NCBI GenBank assembly: GCA_023653785.1
Contig: JAMKCH010084922.1
Coordinates: forward strand, 1 to 64,000
Source of the DNA: Ophioderma brevispina
Lineage: Eukaryota > Echinodermata > Ophiuroidea > Amphilepidida > Ophiodermatidae
DNA length: 64,000 nucleotides
Reading direction: 5' to 3'
In this document: one piece after another, positions 34,457 through 46,497 of the stretch
How the letters are laid out: each line of letters begins with the position of its first letter
Numbering within the stretch: the stretch's first letter is position 1
Position numbers and translations under genes: made by a program
Notes under the pieces: generated by a model
What the model saw: only the letters and a program-made list of their open reading frames with translations
Told to the model about the DNA's origin: nothing
Databases searched by the model: none

Positions 34457-34997
34457 AGCAATAACAGCACATTTTTGAAGAGCTCCCCTCATTTTAAAAA
34501 TTTGATATTTTTGCATAGTTATGTTGGTAATGGTCTAGGAAACAATACCTGCGAATGAGAATGCTCGAAAATGCGTATTTATCATAAAATAATTGATTTT
34601 GAAATTAGAATTGGGATCCCAGATTGTACTAAATGGCAGAGCTGGAAATGCAAAGTTTATGTCCGTCCATGATGAAATGTGCCACCTCAAAGAAAATGAC
34701 ATCAAACTTGCCTGAACCAATAAAACAACTAATAGAGAGCGTAGACACGTACATGGCGCTATTTCCCAGCAGTTTCATATTGGAAGGCCGTTTCCAGCAG
34801 CTGTTGAATTATTATCGGAGATCTCCGATATTATTCTAATTACAAAATTCCTTCGTTTGCGACACATAGAGATTTTCAAGCTTAACCATTCATAGGTATA
34901 CTTGTAGTTTACTAGCCAGTTAACAATGCAACCATGTAAAAATCTCAAAATTTTTGAAAAATTGGGGCCACTCTTCAAAAAATTTGCTATTATTGCT
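34457..34997. mobile_element. T7 MITE in the gene A 3' end
   Basis: 541 bp between TTAA 34453-34456 and 34998-35001. The ends AGCAATAACAGCACATTTTT and its diverged complement (AATTTGCTATTATTGCT) are inverted repeats, with GAAGAGCTCCCC against GGGCCACTCTTC further in. It starts 27 nt after the gene A stop codon and holds AATAAA at 34719-34724. Confidence 0.82.
34719..34724 (+). promoter_or_regulatory. Candidate poly(A) signal for gene A
   Basis: The first AATAAA seen downstream of the gene A stop codon lies inside the T7 MITE, 290 nt past the stop. Use is inferred, not shown. Confidence 0.35.
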
Positions 34998-35350
34998 TTA
35001 ATTATTATTGTCAAATTTTCAAGGTGCTTTTAAGTGTTGTAGGACCATCTGGTATTAGTTATTCATTTCAAGCAAGATATCATCAAATAGTACTAGTGGC
35101 ATCCAGACATTTTTCTTTTTGTGTCACCTGCTATAGTGGAAAGACTTTGATTGTTTTTCTAATGGTGTGGCAAGTTGCGTGATAATCTACGGTGCTAGGA
35201 AGCAAGTCCCTGGGTAGTCGGTCCAAAATTTTAGAGTTTTGGGAACAAAAAAGCGGATCGCGAGATTGGTAAAATAGCAGCTTGTCCTGTATATTTTATT
35301 TATATTTGTTTTTGCTTATGCACTATTGACCTAAGTTGTTGTCTATTTAT

Positions 35351-35592
35351 CAGGGCTGTGGTTCTTCAGGATTTTTCCTGATTTCAGGATTTTTAATGTT
35401 AAAAATGTCTCAACTTAATTTCAGCATGATTTTAAGCTTTTTAGGTCACTTTTATGCTGTTGTTTCTAGGACAGGATAAGGAAAGGGGAGGAAGAGAACA
35501 GTAGAGGATGGCTGGGGAAAAAAAGAAAACAGAGAGAGGTTCAGGATTTTTTTACCAAATCAAGATTTTTCCACAAACTCATCACACCCCTG
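35351..35592. mobile_element. CAGGG-ended MITE (hAT-like), copy 1
   Basis: Starts CAGGGCTGTGGTTCTTCAGG and ends AACTCATCACACCCCTG, flanked by ATTTAT and ATTTAG. The same family as 62560-62732, with internal repeats of TTCAGGATTTTT. Confidence 0.7.
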
Positions 35593-36885
35593 ATTTAGGA
35601 AGATTGCCTTTTGTAGATGTCATCAAAAGAAAACATCTCATTCACTGGCAGGGCAATAGGCAGGAAGGCACACTTTTTAACTTCAAGAAGACCTTGTGGT
35701 TGTAATAAAACCTTGTAGATATTTAGGCCTCCTGGGCTCTAAAAAATTGATAGCAAAATCCATAAAAATGTAGTAGAACGGCCGGCCAAAGGACGCAAAA
35801 TATGACCTTTGACGGCGTTGTTTGTTACAAAGGTCCACCTAGTGGTTCATACCACCATGGGATTTACATCAACGTATGGGGGGTTGGCCTTTCTACATTT
35901 TTTATTTTAGGGTAAAAAAAATGGCCAAAAAGGTCAAAATTGTTCCAAAAATAGGTAAATCAGCGAAATGCACTCCTTCTTCAAATAATCTATCCGAACA
36001 TTCAATTTTACCTTCAAAGGAGGCTATTTTAAGTGAATATAACGGAAGTCATTCCAATTTATAAATTTTCTGGAGTCAAAATGGCCAAAAAAGTCAAAAT
36101 TGTCCAAAAATAGGTAAATCAGTCGAATGCATTCCTTTCTTCAAATAATCTATCAAATCATGTCCATTTACCTTCAAAGGAGTCATTTTAAGTGAATATA
36201 ATAGAAGTCATCCAATTTATAAATTTTGGAGTCAAAATGCCAAAAAAGTCAACATTAAAAATTATATTAAAAAAAATAAAAAAAATACATTCCTTCTTAA
36301 AATAATCGATCAGAAACATGTTCATTTACCTTCAATGAGTCATATTTAAGTGGATAAAATGGAAATATTTCAATTTTTAAATTTGGGGGTCAACAATGGC
36401 CAAAAAAGGTAAAAATTGTCCAAAAATAGGCAAATCAGTCGAAATGCATTCGTTTCTTAAAATAATCTACAACATTTTCCATTTACCTTCAAAGGAGTCT
36501 ATTATAATGATTGCATATGGAGCCTTCCCTATTTATGTGAATTTCTGGGTCTAAATGGAAACAAGGTCAATTGTCAAAAATAGGTTTAATCAGAGTCGAA
36601 GTACATTCATTTCTTAAAATAATTGATTAGAGCATGTCCCTTCACCTTCAAAGGAGTCATATTTAATTCGATAAAATGGAAGCCATTCCGCTAGATTTTG
36701 GGGTAAAATTGGCCAAAATGGATACCTCAGTCCCAATACCTTCGTTTCACAAACATTTTCAAGGAAACATTTGCCGTTACATCTCAAGGAAACATCAAAA
36801 AGTAGCTTTAGTGCTTGTCATTCTAGTTTTCATATTTTTAGATCAAAGTGACCAAAATAAGGTCAAAATTGTTCCAAAATTGTCA

Positions 36886-37301
36886 AATCACTTACACCCA
36901 AAGGTGTCATTAAGTGAATAGAAAGCTAGTTGGCTTAATTGACAGATTTTGGGTTGAAATGGCCAAATCTATTATAATGCTCTCTTTTCAAAGTAGGTCA
37001 TATAAGTGTTTGCCTTTTCATCAAGTGAAAAGAGTGCTAGCTATTTAACATTATAGATTTCTGAGATAAAATGGAATAAATGGGACAAAATTCATCCAAA
37101 AACTGATCAAAATCAATTAAAATGGGTGAGATAACGAAACGCATCACTTTGTCTTACTCTTACATTATGTCTTCTTTTTTGCACAGTAGGTCAAAAGAAT
37201 ATGCATTTACATCCCACGGGATATAATTAAGTAAACATGGTATATAGACTGCCAGCCAGTCATAGATTGTGGAGTCGAAATGGGACACGAAATTTTAAAT
37301 T
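36886..37301 (+). repeat. Allelic copy 1 with empty TTAA site (37045-37048)
   Basis: Near-identical to 37322-38092 except that it lacks the T1 MITE and has six extra bases (CTTCTTTTTTGC against CTTTTTGC). TTAA at 37045-37048 is the unoccupied target. Confidence 0.85.
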
Positions 37302-37321
37302 AAAAAAAAAAAAAAAAAAAA
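37302..37321. other. Exactly 20 A: probable assembly gap
   Basis: Follows ACACGAAATTTTAAATT and precedes the restart of the same locus (TCAAATCACTTACACCC). Confidence 0.75.
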
Positions 37322-37487
37322 TCAAATCACTTACACCCAAAGGTGTCATTAAGTGAATAGAAAGCTAGTTGGCTTAATTGACAGATTTTGGGTTGAAATG
37401 GCCAAATCTATTATAATGCTCTCTTTTCAAAGTAGGTCATATAAGTGTTTGCCTTTTCATCAAGTGAAAAGAGTGCTAGCTATTTAA

Positions 37488-37834
37488 AGACACTATCAGT
37501 GATTTGAAAAATATTTGAAATTTGCATGAATAGCTTCAAAGTGAAGGATAAGTCTGTAGAATTCTCATAAGTTACCTTTTCCAGCTGCAGAATTGAAAGA
37601 AAAGGAAGAAAACGGCAGTGTTCCAAGATACGATTCCCCATTCAATTACGTGTTGTAGTAAATGTCCGTTCGGACAGTAATGACTAAAATTTCCGATTCT
37701 GTCCTTATTAGGATGCTTCTGGTCTTATCATTTGCAGGGTATGTTAGGATACCTGTACTTGTTACGTACATGCTAAAATCTGATTTTTGATGATTTTTTC
37801 GATTTGCTGATTTAGCAAATCACTGATAGTGTCT
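37488..37834 (-). mobile_element. T1 MITE present in one allele only
   Basis: 347 bp between TTAA 37484-37487 and 37835-37838. The ends are AGACACTATCAGTGATTTG and CAAATCACTGATAGTGTCT, and the central TGTCCGTTCGGACA is at 37663-37676. The flanking DNA on both sides is continuous with the empty site at 37045, so both insertion and TTAA duplication are shown directly. Confidence 0.92.
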
Positions 37835-38092
37835 TTAACATTATAGATTTCTGAGATAAAATGGAATAAATGGGACAAAATTCATCCAAAAACTGATCAA
37901 AATCAATTAAAATGGGTGAGATAACGAAACGCATCACTTTGTCTTACTCTTACATTATGTCTTTTTGCACAGTAGGTCAAAAGAATATGCATTTACATCC
38001 CACGGGATATAATTAAGTAAACATGGTATATAGACTGCCAGCCAGTCATAGATTGTGGAGTCGAAATGGGACACGAAATTTTAAATTTTCCC

Positions 38093-40085
38093 AAAATTGA
38101 TCAAAATCAAAATGGGAAACCAATTGATAAAATGTGTGACTTTGTCCATATTTTTAATCATTACCCTGTGAATTTATATAGATTTCTATTGAATATTTAA
38201 AAATAGTTGTTAGGGCCAGGGTGTTGATTTTTCTAGTTAAGTTTAAATGGACATTTATAATCAGCTAAATTACTTTTTTAATGAGATTTTAAACTGCATC
38301 TTAATATTGTAACATATATTTCTTAGGGCAATACATTAGAATAGCCGAACTTAGATATTGAATAAAAATAAAATCAATAATCACAATAATAATAATGTTC
38401 TTTGAACTTATTTGCATTTTGATAAACACAAATGACCACATACATGTTAAAATTAGTTTTATACCTTGAATTTTTGATATGCAAATTGATATTTCTCCTC
38501 TATATCTGGTTCTCATTTGGAAATTGTAAATCATTTTTATTCCACGAGAATTTATTATAGGCTACTCACAAGGCTTTTTGTAAGTTAAAGAAAGAAGTAT
38601 TATGTGTTATACACTGTGATCTATCAAGGATCTGAGGGTAGGATGCTCTTGTTTTAAATTTGGACCTGAGTTTGATCAATATTAACAGGTAAAAAATATC
38701 CATCATGCTTCTCCCGTTCTGGGTGGATTCACAGGCCCAGTGGATTTAAGCATTAAATAATGAAATAGGCTTAATGCACAAGAACCCTTTAATTATTTTG
38801 CTCAACCATGTAGGAGAAGTGACATTTTGGACCATTTAAACCATAACTGAATATGCCGCCAAATTGGAACAGTGACTGTTCTTTCTTTACAAAATGATCA
38901 TTCTGACCCGTTGATTGAACCTAACAAAATTAAAATATTCAACTGCGCTACAATACCAAAAGCTTTCATAAAAAGCTTTTAGGTAATCATTCTCTCATCC
39001 TTTCTGGTCATTTTAGCGAAAAAAATGTGAAGACGGTACCTTCACAGTGGTTAGGGTATGCCGTCAAAGTTGAAGGGTAAGGGGGTGGTTGCCACCCGAG
39101 GTAATTTATGGTGCCTTTTTTTAAATATTATGCACAGCTTAGGCTAACTCTAAAACTCTATGTTTATAGAAAAAAAGCCATCTGTCATCATTGAAAATAA
39201 ATCCGATATTCCTAACTTTTTTAGCGCAAAATTGGATTTTCACCTATAGATTTTCTGTGGAAAATACCAATTTCGGGGACCAATTTTGCAGACTCGAGGA
39301 CTTGATGACGTCATTCTGACGCCATACTAGGTATGTTGGTACTTATTTTGATATCAATGGAAAGAGGACCATAGCTATCCACTGAAAACAAAATAATAAA
39401 CATCGGGTGCTTTATAGAATGTGTTCTTAGTATTTTTTTCATTCGTGTATCATACCACTATGAGTAACCGTAAAGGAGGGCATTAATAATAACAATTTTA
39501 ACAACTTTTAATTTCTTTGATTTCTTTGCTCCCTCCAAGAAAAGTGCATTATAATGGCCAACACATTTTCAACTTTAATGCACTCTGGTGATGTGAACTA
39601 TGGCTTGATTAACAATTTTGACAAATAGGGCAATAGAGCTAATTTACCCATTTGTGGTAAATTTCCATCAAATCTGAGAATTGGAATAGCCAATACTCTA
39701 ATTTACTGAGGGATGTAAATTTAATGGATAACAATAAACCTTAAGGACAACTATTGATGCATTACATTTATCAATCATAGTTTTTGATATTTTTTTTTAC
39801 CATATTGACCACAAATCTTGAGATTCCCCCTCCAATCTTGAGTTCATTTTGATCCTCAGCCCAATGTGACTCCAAAATGGGTAAATTGGAATACCTGGCA
39901 CTGTATCCACCTAATTATATTCCATTGAGTATTTTAGAAAAGAGCCAATTATGACTGTTTTACCATATTTTGACATTTTTACCCTTTTGGACATTTAACC
40001 CCAAAATGTGTTCATTTAAAAGGCTAGCACTTTATTTAATTAATCACTGTGCCTGGGAAGTAAATGAATTATGTTCCTCTAACCC
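38093..40085. other. Interior of the foldback element, no gene
   Basis: AT-rich. Frames on both strands are short and of random type. From about 39590 on, inverted units of the arm begin to be recognisable (TTTTTGATATTTTTTTTTAC, CCAAAATGGGTAAATTGG). Confidence 0.45.
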
Positions 40086-40089
40086 TAGC

Positions 40090-40325
40090 TGCCTTTTGGT
40101 TTCTCCAGAAAGGAAGGGAAGGGGTAAAGGGATAGAAGCTAAAGCAACTTGGACATCGGGGGCGGGATTCGAACCCGGGGCCTCCGGCCCACCGTTCCAT
40201 ATGACCAGGCATGGCAAGCCACGAGGGAGTGGGCCCACCATTCCATATGACCAGGCATGGCAAGCCACGAGGGAGTCGCTGGCCTGGCCAGCGATTTCGT
40301 GACCATATGAGTGTTGGTGCGATGA
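40090..40325 (-). repeat. SINE-like segment with tRNA T-arm and 57-bp duplication
   Basis: On the minus strand GGCCCCGGGTTCGAATCCCG is a typical polymerase III B box in a T-arm context. A 55-60 bp unit (CCATATGACCAGGCATGGCA, AGCCACGAGGGAGT) occurs twice in tandem (about 40195-40225 and 40242-40275). GC-rich against AT-rich flanks. Overlapping frames on three readings are translations of it. Confidence 0.6.
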
Positions 40326-41636
40326 CGTCATCGCATCTTTTTGGACTTAGTGCATTTTCTAGCCTTAGCTCATTGAGTTATATTGGTGTTTGGTGGTGTT
40401 AGGGTTAGGCTATTTTGAGAAAAGAGATTGTAATAACTAATTTATTATTTTTGGACAAATTTGAACTTGTTTAGCCATTTTGACCTAATTTTGGACAAAT
40501 TTGAACTCGTTTGGCCATTTTGACCCTACAACATGTCAATTGAATTGACTACCACTCTATTCAGTTAATTATAGTTCTTTGGGGAGAAAACTTTACATAT
40601 TCCCATTATGATTGTTGAGAAGGAAGGCATTTTGGCTCATTTATGGATTTTTGGGACAGTTTTGATGTTTTTTGGCCAATTTGACCCCAAAATATGCAAA
40701 TTCAGATGGCTAGCACTCAATCCGCTCATTTGTGTTCCCTTGGGATGTACACGCACTTGTTCTGATGAAACAGCTTGAGAAAAGAAGGCAATATAATTGA
40801 ATTACCTATTTTTGGACTATTTTGACCTTTTTTGGCCATTTTGACCCCAAAATTTATAAATCGGAATTGCTTCCATTATATTCACCTAAATATGACTCCT
40901 TTGAAGGTAAATGGACATGTCCTGATAGATTATTTTAAGAAAGGAATGCATTTCGACTGATTTACCTATTTTTTGGACCATTTTGACCTTTTTTGGCCAT
41001 TTTGACCCCACAAATTATAAATTGGAATGACTTCCATTATATTCACTTAAATATGACTCCTTTGAAGGTAAATTGACATGTTATGATAGATTACTTGAAG
41101 AAAGGAATGCATTTCGACTGATTTACCTCTTTTTGGACAATTTTGACCTTTTTGGCCATTTTTTACCCTAAAATTTAAAAATTAGAATGGCCAACACCCC
41201 ATACGCTATTGTATGTCCCATGAGGATTCAAATCCACATGGTTGGATGTTTGTAACAAACAACGCCGTCAAAACTTTTTCTGAGCACTCTTTGCTGTAAT
41301 GGCCGGCCGTCTATAGAAATCAAGAAGAAATTTCTTTCTCTTGACACTCACTTCTCCCCCATAAGTTAGAAATTATCCTGCTAATTTTATAATTGGATAG
41401 TGCTTATTCAGAGAGTAACTGCAGCTGTATTCATTTAACAACTCTGTCCACTAATTATAGCCTGTATTTAACCCAGTAAATTAGTCCACGGGTGAGATAT
41501 TGTAGGCAGGAATAGTGTGTAGGCAGGAATAAGTGTGGAATTCGACCGCAAATGGCAATTAAAAGCTTGATGTGAAACATCTGGCTGAAAATTGTGCGCT
41601 ATAAGCATAACATGGAGTATATTTTGAGGCTATTAA

Positions 41637-41950
41637 AGGTGCATGTTCTGTTTATGTGTATTGTGTTCTCTGCTTGATATGAGAGCCTGACACTTGCACA
41701 TATGCCTGATCAAGTTACGTGGGAAACAAACTTGCAGTTTTGATGGTAGAAGCAATAATGCATATATTGCAAAGCCCTATTCAATACTATGCCAATTATT
41801 GATGGTTAACCATTAAAATGTTTTTTTTATGTCTTAGGAATGAAATGGATTTGAGGACTCAAATTTCGCTCCAACAATGACAAAAATATCTGATATCAAA
41901 ATCGATAATACTTCCGCGTAAATTGGGGGGGGGAATCAGAACATGCACCT
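41637..41950 (+). mobile_element. T5 MITE, intact
   Basis: 314 bp between TTAA 41633-41636 and 41951-41954. The ends AGGTGCATGTTCTG and CAGAACATGCACCT are perfect inverted repeats of 14 nt. Confidence 0.88.
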
Positions 41951-42564
41951 TTAAAAGGTTTGTGTGCAGTAGCTGACTTACACACATGCATTATTTGTTT
42001 GTTATGAGATGAAAACATTTCATAAAAATCCAAGGGCTGCTTCTCGTACTCAAATTTCTCGTCCCACAGGCAAAATCATTGTGGACTATTGCTGACCTTT
42101 TTTGGAGAGTAGAGACACTGGAAACTTTCCATGGGTGTGGTTCTATATACAATTATTACCAAAAACATGTTTTTGATTGATAAAAGGTCGAACATAGATG
42201 TGATAAAATGTGATGTTTAAGTCTTTAGACTCAATATGTACAGTATGCTATATGTGGGTTGGTAGTTTCAAGTCTTAAGCTACGGTCGTGGTGTAGAACC
42301 TACGACTCGGACCATCGATATTAGGTATTTTAAAAGATGATTGCAATGCTAGCATAATCTTTACTGCAGGCATTTTTCATTTGCAGCTTTTATAAATGTG
42401 TTTTTGACACATAATCTTAACTGTGGCTGGAATTTGTGTAAACCCAGTTTAGAGCTACAAACTCCTAAATCTTGAATCTAACAACAAAGGCCAAGTTAGT
42501 GAAGTATTCAAGGTTGTTATGTGATGTAGAAAGTAGTCTTTGTCAAAGACTCCTCAAAATTTGG

Positions 42565-43025
42565 TCCATCAACCATTTCGGGATCGCCGGAGGCGTGTGT
42601 CAAGGGTGAGCCCTCGACCGAGTGGAGCGAGGCATCTTTGCGCAAATAGGCATACTTGTGTGCAAGCATAATGTGTCAATCAAATTATTTTGTGGTTATT
42701 CATATGGGGATTTGTACAGGTCTACTAATTAATTGCTCATGCCAACATTACCTGCAAACCAAACCTTTTCTTTATCCACAATACGAATGCCCGACAGTAA
42801 CATAAAACGATGCCAGACAGTATTATCACATTTGTTTGACCGCAATGTATTCACACGGTGCCATTACTAAGTATTGCCCAATCAATTGCCAGGAAAGTTA
42901 CGAAGAATTATCCCGAAAAATAAAGAAAAACAAAATGCCCAAAGGCGATGCACAGGACTCACCATGAGCGGGTGCTATACCACCTCGCAACGCCTTGATG
43001 AAGGTATGGATCACATGCTTTCTTT
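42565..43025. repeat. Interspersed repeat, copy 2 (pair with 11785-12245)
   Basis: Inverted match to 11785-12245. A short further piece (GCAGGACTCACCATGACGAG, CGGTGCTATACCACCA) at about 43330-43365 repeats its end (42955-42982), so a third fragment lies beside it. Confidence 0.72.
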
Positions 43026-43365
43026 TAAGATCATGTGTCTATAGTGGGACACCCTAGCGTTACATTATGGAAAATCAAGTAAATCCATCAAGTTTCTGTA
43101 TTGAAGCTGCATAAAATGATGTACAACACTATAGTAAAACCATACATTTTCTGAAAGCTGAAGGTGTAAGGACTCTATATTTGCAATGTCGACGTTGCTC
43201 TACGGGTGGCGAGAACATATAGGTTGCAAAAAAAACAAAAACACATTTTTTCACTTAATGTGTTACTTATGATGATTATCATGGAAAAATAAAGAAAAAC
43301 AAATAAGAAATAAATGCAGAAAGGCGAGGTGCAAGCAGGACTCACCATGACGAGCGGTGCTATAC

Positions 43366-44218
43366 CACCATCAGATACAGAGGACTGTAGCAAATAAGAA
43401 ATAAAAGCTTACAATGCCTTCATGAAAGGGCTATGTGAGAAAGACAAATTAAAGTAAAACTTCTCGCTATTACATCACTACACTATGCAAAACTTTAATA
43501 TTCATAATTTTCTTTTTGAAAATGTTTTATGGTGCTAAATAGGCTTGGGCAATGCTGGATATTTAAGAACCCTTGGCTAGTCAAAATTGCCAAAGCTTAG
43601 TGCTAAGCAAAGTAAAGTATTATGACAACTCTTGAGCTGTTATTGCCTATAGTAGGAATAGTCTGTGGAATGCAAATATTGTGGTGTGTGTATTATAAGA
43701 GTAGATATCAGTAGATTTTTTTTTTTAAGTTGTGTACAATTTGCTTGCACTCCACCCCCGTAAAAATTTATATTTCTTTTGTAACTTAAATTCCCATCCA
43801 GCAGGTTTAGGAAAGCTCATTTACTTTATTAATTTGCTTCCAAGTCATTTGATGCTAACTTTGCATATATTGAAAGGAGAAACCGATAGGTGAACATGGA
43901 ATTTTTGCCAAATTAAATTGTGGAACTTGCCAGTTTTAACTTGCAGTATTTTTATGCATTTGCGTGAGAGTATTATTTGGAGGATGGTGTTTTTACAAAT
44001 AATATATGTAATAAATTATTTTTTTCAAAGCATGTGAAAATTTGGATGTTTTAGATCAAGGGGCATCTTCCAATTTGAGGTAACACTGCTAGAAATAAAT
44101 GCAGTGGTCTTTCCATGCAGTAACTGTATTAAAAATTGATGAAAGTCACATCATAGGTCTTTATCACACAAAATATTAGCTGAGTATTCATGTACATGTT
44201 GTATATCAAAGCTTTGTA
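43366..44218 (+). repeat. Allelic copy 1 (long form)
   Basis: Contains 43366-43495, a unique 43496-43880, then 43881-44218. The outer parts recur at 44240-44364 and 44365-44713. The middle of about 385 bp is absent from the second copy, with AAAC at both breakpoints. Confidence 0.8.
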
Positions 44219-44238
44219 AAAAAAAAAAAAAAAAAAAA
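44219..44238. other. Exactly 20 A: probable assembly gap
   Basis: Copy 2 of the same locus reads GCTTTGTACAAGCAAGC where copy 1 reads GCTTTGTA and then 20 A, so the run replaces sequence rather than belonging to it. Confidence 0.75.
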
Positions 44239-44239
44239 T

Positions 44240-44713
44240 ACCACATCATATACAGAGACTGTAGCAAATAAGAAATAAAGCTCAATGCCTTCATGAAAGG
44301 CTATGTAGAAAGACAAATTTAAAGTAAAACTCTTCAGTATTACATTCACTACACTATGCAAAACCGATAGGTGAACATGGAATTTTTGCCAAATTAAATT
44401 GTGGAACTTGCCAGTTTTAACTTGCAGTATTTTTATGCATTTGCGTGAGAGTATTATTTGGAGGATGGTGTTTTTACAAATAATATATGTAATAAATTAT
44501 TTTTTTCAAAGCATGTGAAAATTTGGATGTTTCTAGATCAAGGGGCATCTTCCAATTTGAGGTAACACTGCTATAAATAAATGCAGTGGTCTTTCCATGC
44601 AGTAACTGTATTAAAAATTGATGAAAGTCACATCATAGGTCTTTATCACACAAAATATTAGCTGAGTATTCATGTACATGTTGTATATCAAAGCTTTGTA
44701 CAAGCAAGCTTCA
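44240..44713 (+). repeat. Allelic copy 2 (deleted form)
   Basis: ACTATGCAAAACCGATAGG joins the two outer parts of copy 1 directly. Identity to copy 1 is very high in both parts. Confidence 0.8.
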
Positions 44714-46497
44714 TTGTTTTCAGTTATTTCAATATTTGAAGTTTCATGGTTATTTTATTGAAATTATGTAAGCTTATTAGTTTTGATGTGGATGTTTGAA
44801 GGTATACATTCCAGACTGTAAATAGATTAACATAGGCCTCAGGAAAGGCTGATAGCTGAAGGTCCCTGCCCAGAAAGGTGCAGAAAGGAGGCAGTTAAGT
44901 GCCTGGTACATGTAGGAAAAGCATTGTTTGCAGGCACTTACTTGCCTCTTTTGTCCCCCTTTTTTGGGTTAGGGACTTCTTATGTATGCCTTAAAATAGC
45001 CAGAAACAGCAAAGTCTTTTGAAAAGATGCACAAAATATCTTCATGAAGTGTAAACGTGTGTTTCTGAATTACGGTTATGAGAAGCTTTTTAAGGTTTTT
45101 AATTTTCATTGTTTACCTTTACTTGATATTTTTGTAGGAGGAAGTGTAAATGTGTGTTTCCAAATTAACCTCGAATCCTGGAAAATAGAAATATTTTTTT
45201 AGACCTGGAAAACATCTGGATTTTTTTAAATGGATAAAAATCCTCGAATTTACGCTTAAAAAAAAATGTTAAATTTTGTGAGTGTCTTTGACATAATCGT
45301 TATATTCAAGATGAATGATCAAGGAGTCCAAAAATTGCTTAGAAAAAGACTAGGAAAACACATAAAAATTGAGAAAAAAAATCCTATGGGGACTCTGATT
45401 AATGCAAACAAAATTTTTAAGAAAAAATAACTTTATTTGAAGCAAAGTTTTGGATTAAAAGTTGCATATTGTGTATTTTATGATAATTTTACTTCATATT
45501 GATTCAATTCAAATAAGTTTTTAGCATTTTCATTCAGTCAGTACATTACATAATGATATGAAAATTGATTTGAAAATTCACAAAATTGCATACCTTTGTC
45601 TAAAATTATGGTTCATATTTAGCATTAAATGTTAAAGAGTTGGCATAAATTTCTTTTGTAATGATAACTCCTTGTATCAAAGTAAAGGTCAAATGTATTG
45701 TAGGAATTAAGGATACGTATGTGCCATACTTCTTGAACATTATTGAGTGGCATTATATCCAAATAGAAGCTCTGTAACATAAAATTCTATAGCTGTTGTA
45801 AGGGTATGAACCCTAATTAAGTAATTTAAAGTTTTCAGCTTAATAGAATGGCTTCCCCACAAACCCATCTGCGTAAAGTTTTGCCCCGTATTTCACCACA
45901 GGTGATTTGGTAAGCCAATAGAGTAATGTGTAATTATATGTGTCGACCAAAAATGGGGGCATATTTTTGCTCATACTTCCAAACCAAACATCCTTTACCT
46001 AATCTTTCATGGGTACATGCGACAATAGTAGGTTCAGAACCAAAATTTTGACCACTTCTGGTAAAATCTTGGTTCTGTCCCTTTAAAAGTACGTAATAAG
46101 CCCTTGGATCACAAGATCGGATACATGCCAACGATCATTTTGGACATTACTGTCCCCTCAGCAATGCTCAAGGAACCGTGTCACGAGAATCCTTAATTAC
46201 TATAAAAAATCTGTAAATAAAATATGGTTATCTATGCATCCCATAGTCATTGAGATTGCCTGAGGGTATTTCATAAATCATTGAACGTGTAAAGTCATAA
46301 TTTTAATTTGAAACATTACATGTCGGATACTACCCCTATAATATCATAGTCATATATTTTTATGTGAACTGTTTTATAGCCAAGGTCCTAGTATAAAATA
46401 ATTATTAGCAGTTTTCTAAGGTACTCTATTGGTGTGGTGGTGGTGTTATTATTGTTTGTAATGGGCTCATAGTTGGAAATTATTGTGCAGGGTTTCC
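44714..46497. other. Spacer, no gene; T6 fragment at 45835-46081
   Basis: 45835-46081 matches the T6 right half (TGTGTCGACCAAAAATGGGG, TTGACCACTTCTGGTAAAAT, CTTTAA). 44880-44960 holds a small palindromic phrase (GCAGTTAAGTGCCTGG against GCAGGCACTTACTTGC). Elsewhere nothing is recognised. Confidence 0.5.

Larger units (their letters stand above)
35778..41310. mobile_element. 5.5-kb foldback element with tandem-repeat arms
   Basis: The terminal 125 bp match in inverted orientation: ACGGCCGGCC, TTGACGGCGTTGTTTGTTAC, ACGTATGGGG and GTTGGCC at 35778-35890 against their complements at 41190-41310. Each arm then carries a tandem unit of about 160 bp containing AATGGCCAAAAAGGTCAAAA and CCTTCAAAGGAGTCAT: six units at about 35910-36720 and at least five inverted at about 40430-41170. 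The middle (38.1-39.6 kb) is AT-rich and shows no transposase. The 37-kb allele duplication and a SINE-like piece lie inside. Confidence 0.72.

Noticed and set aside
36886..38092. True tandem duplication
   Set aside because: The exact 20-A spacer, recurring at two other duplicated sites, and an allele-like insertion difference fit unmerged haplotypes better.
39970..40402. Overlapping 110-, 95- and 63-codon frames
   Set aside because: They translate the GC-rich SINE-like segment and its tandem duplication in several frames at once.
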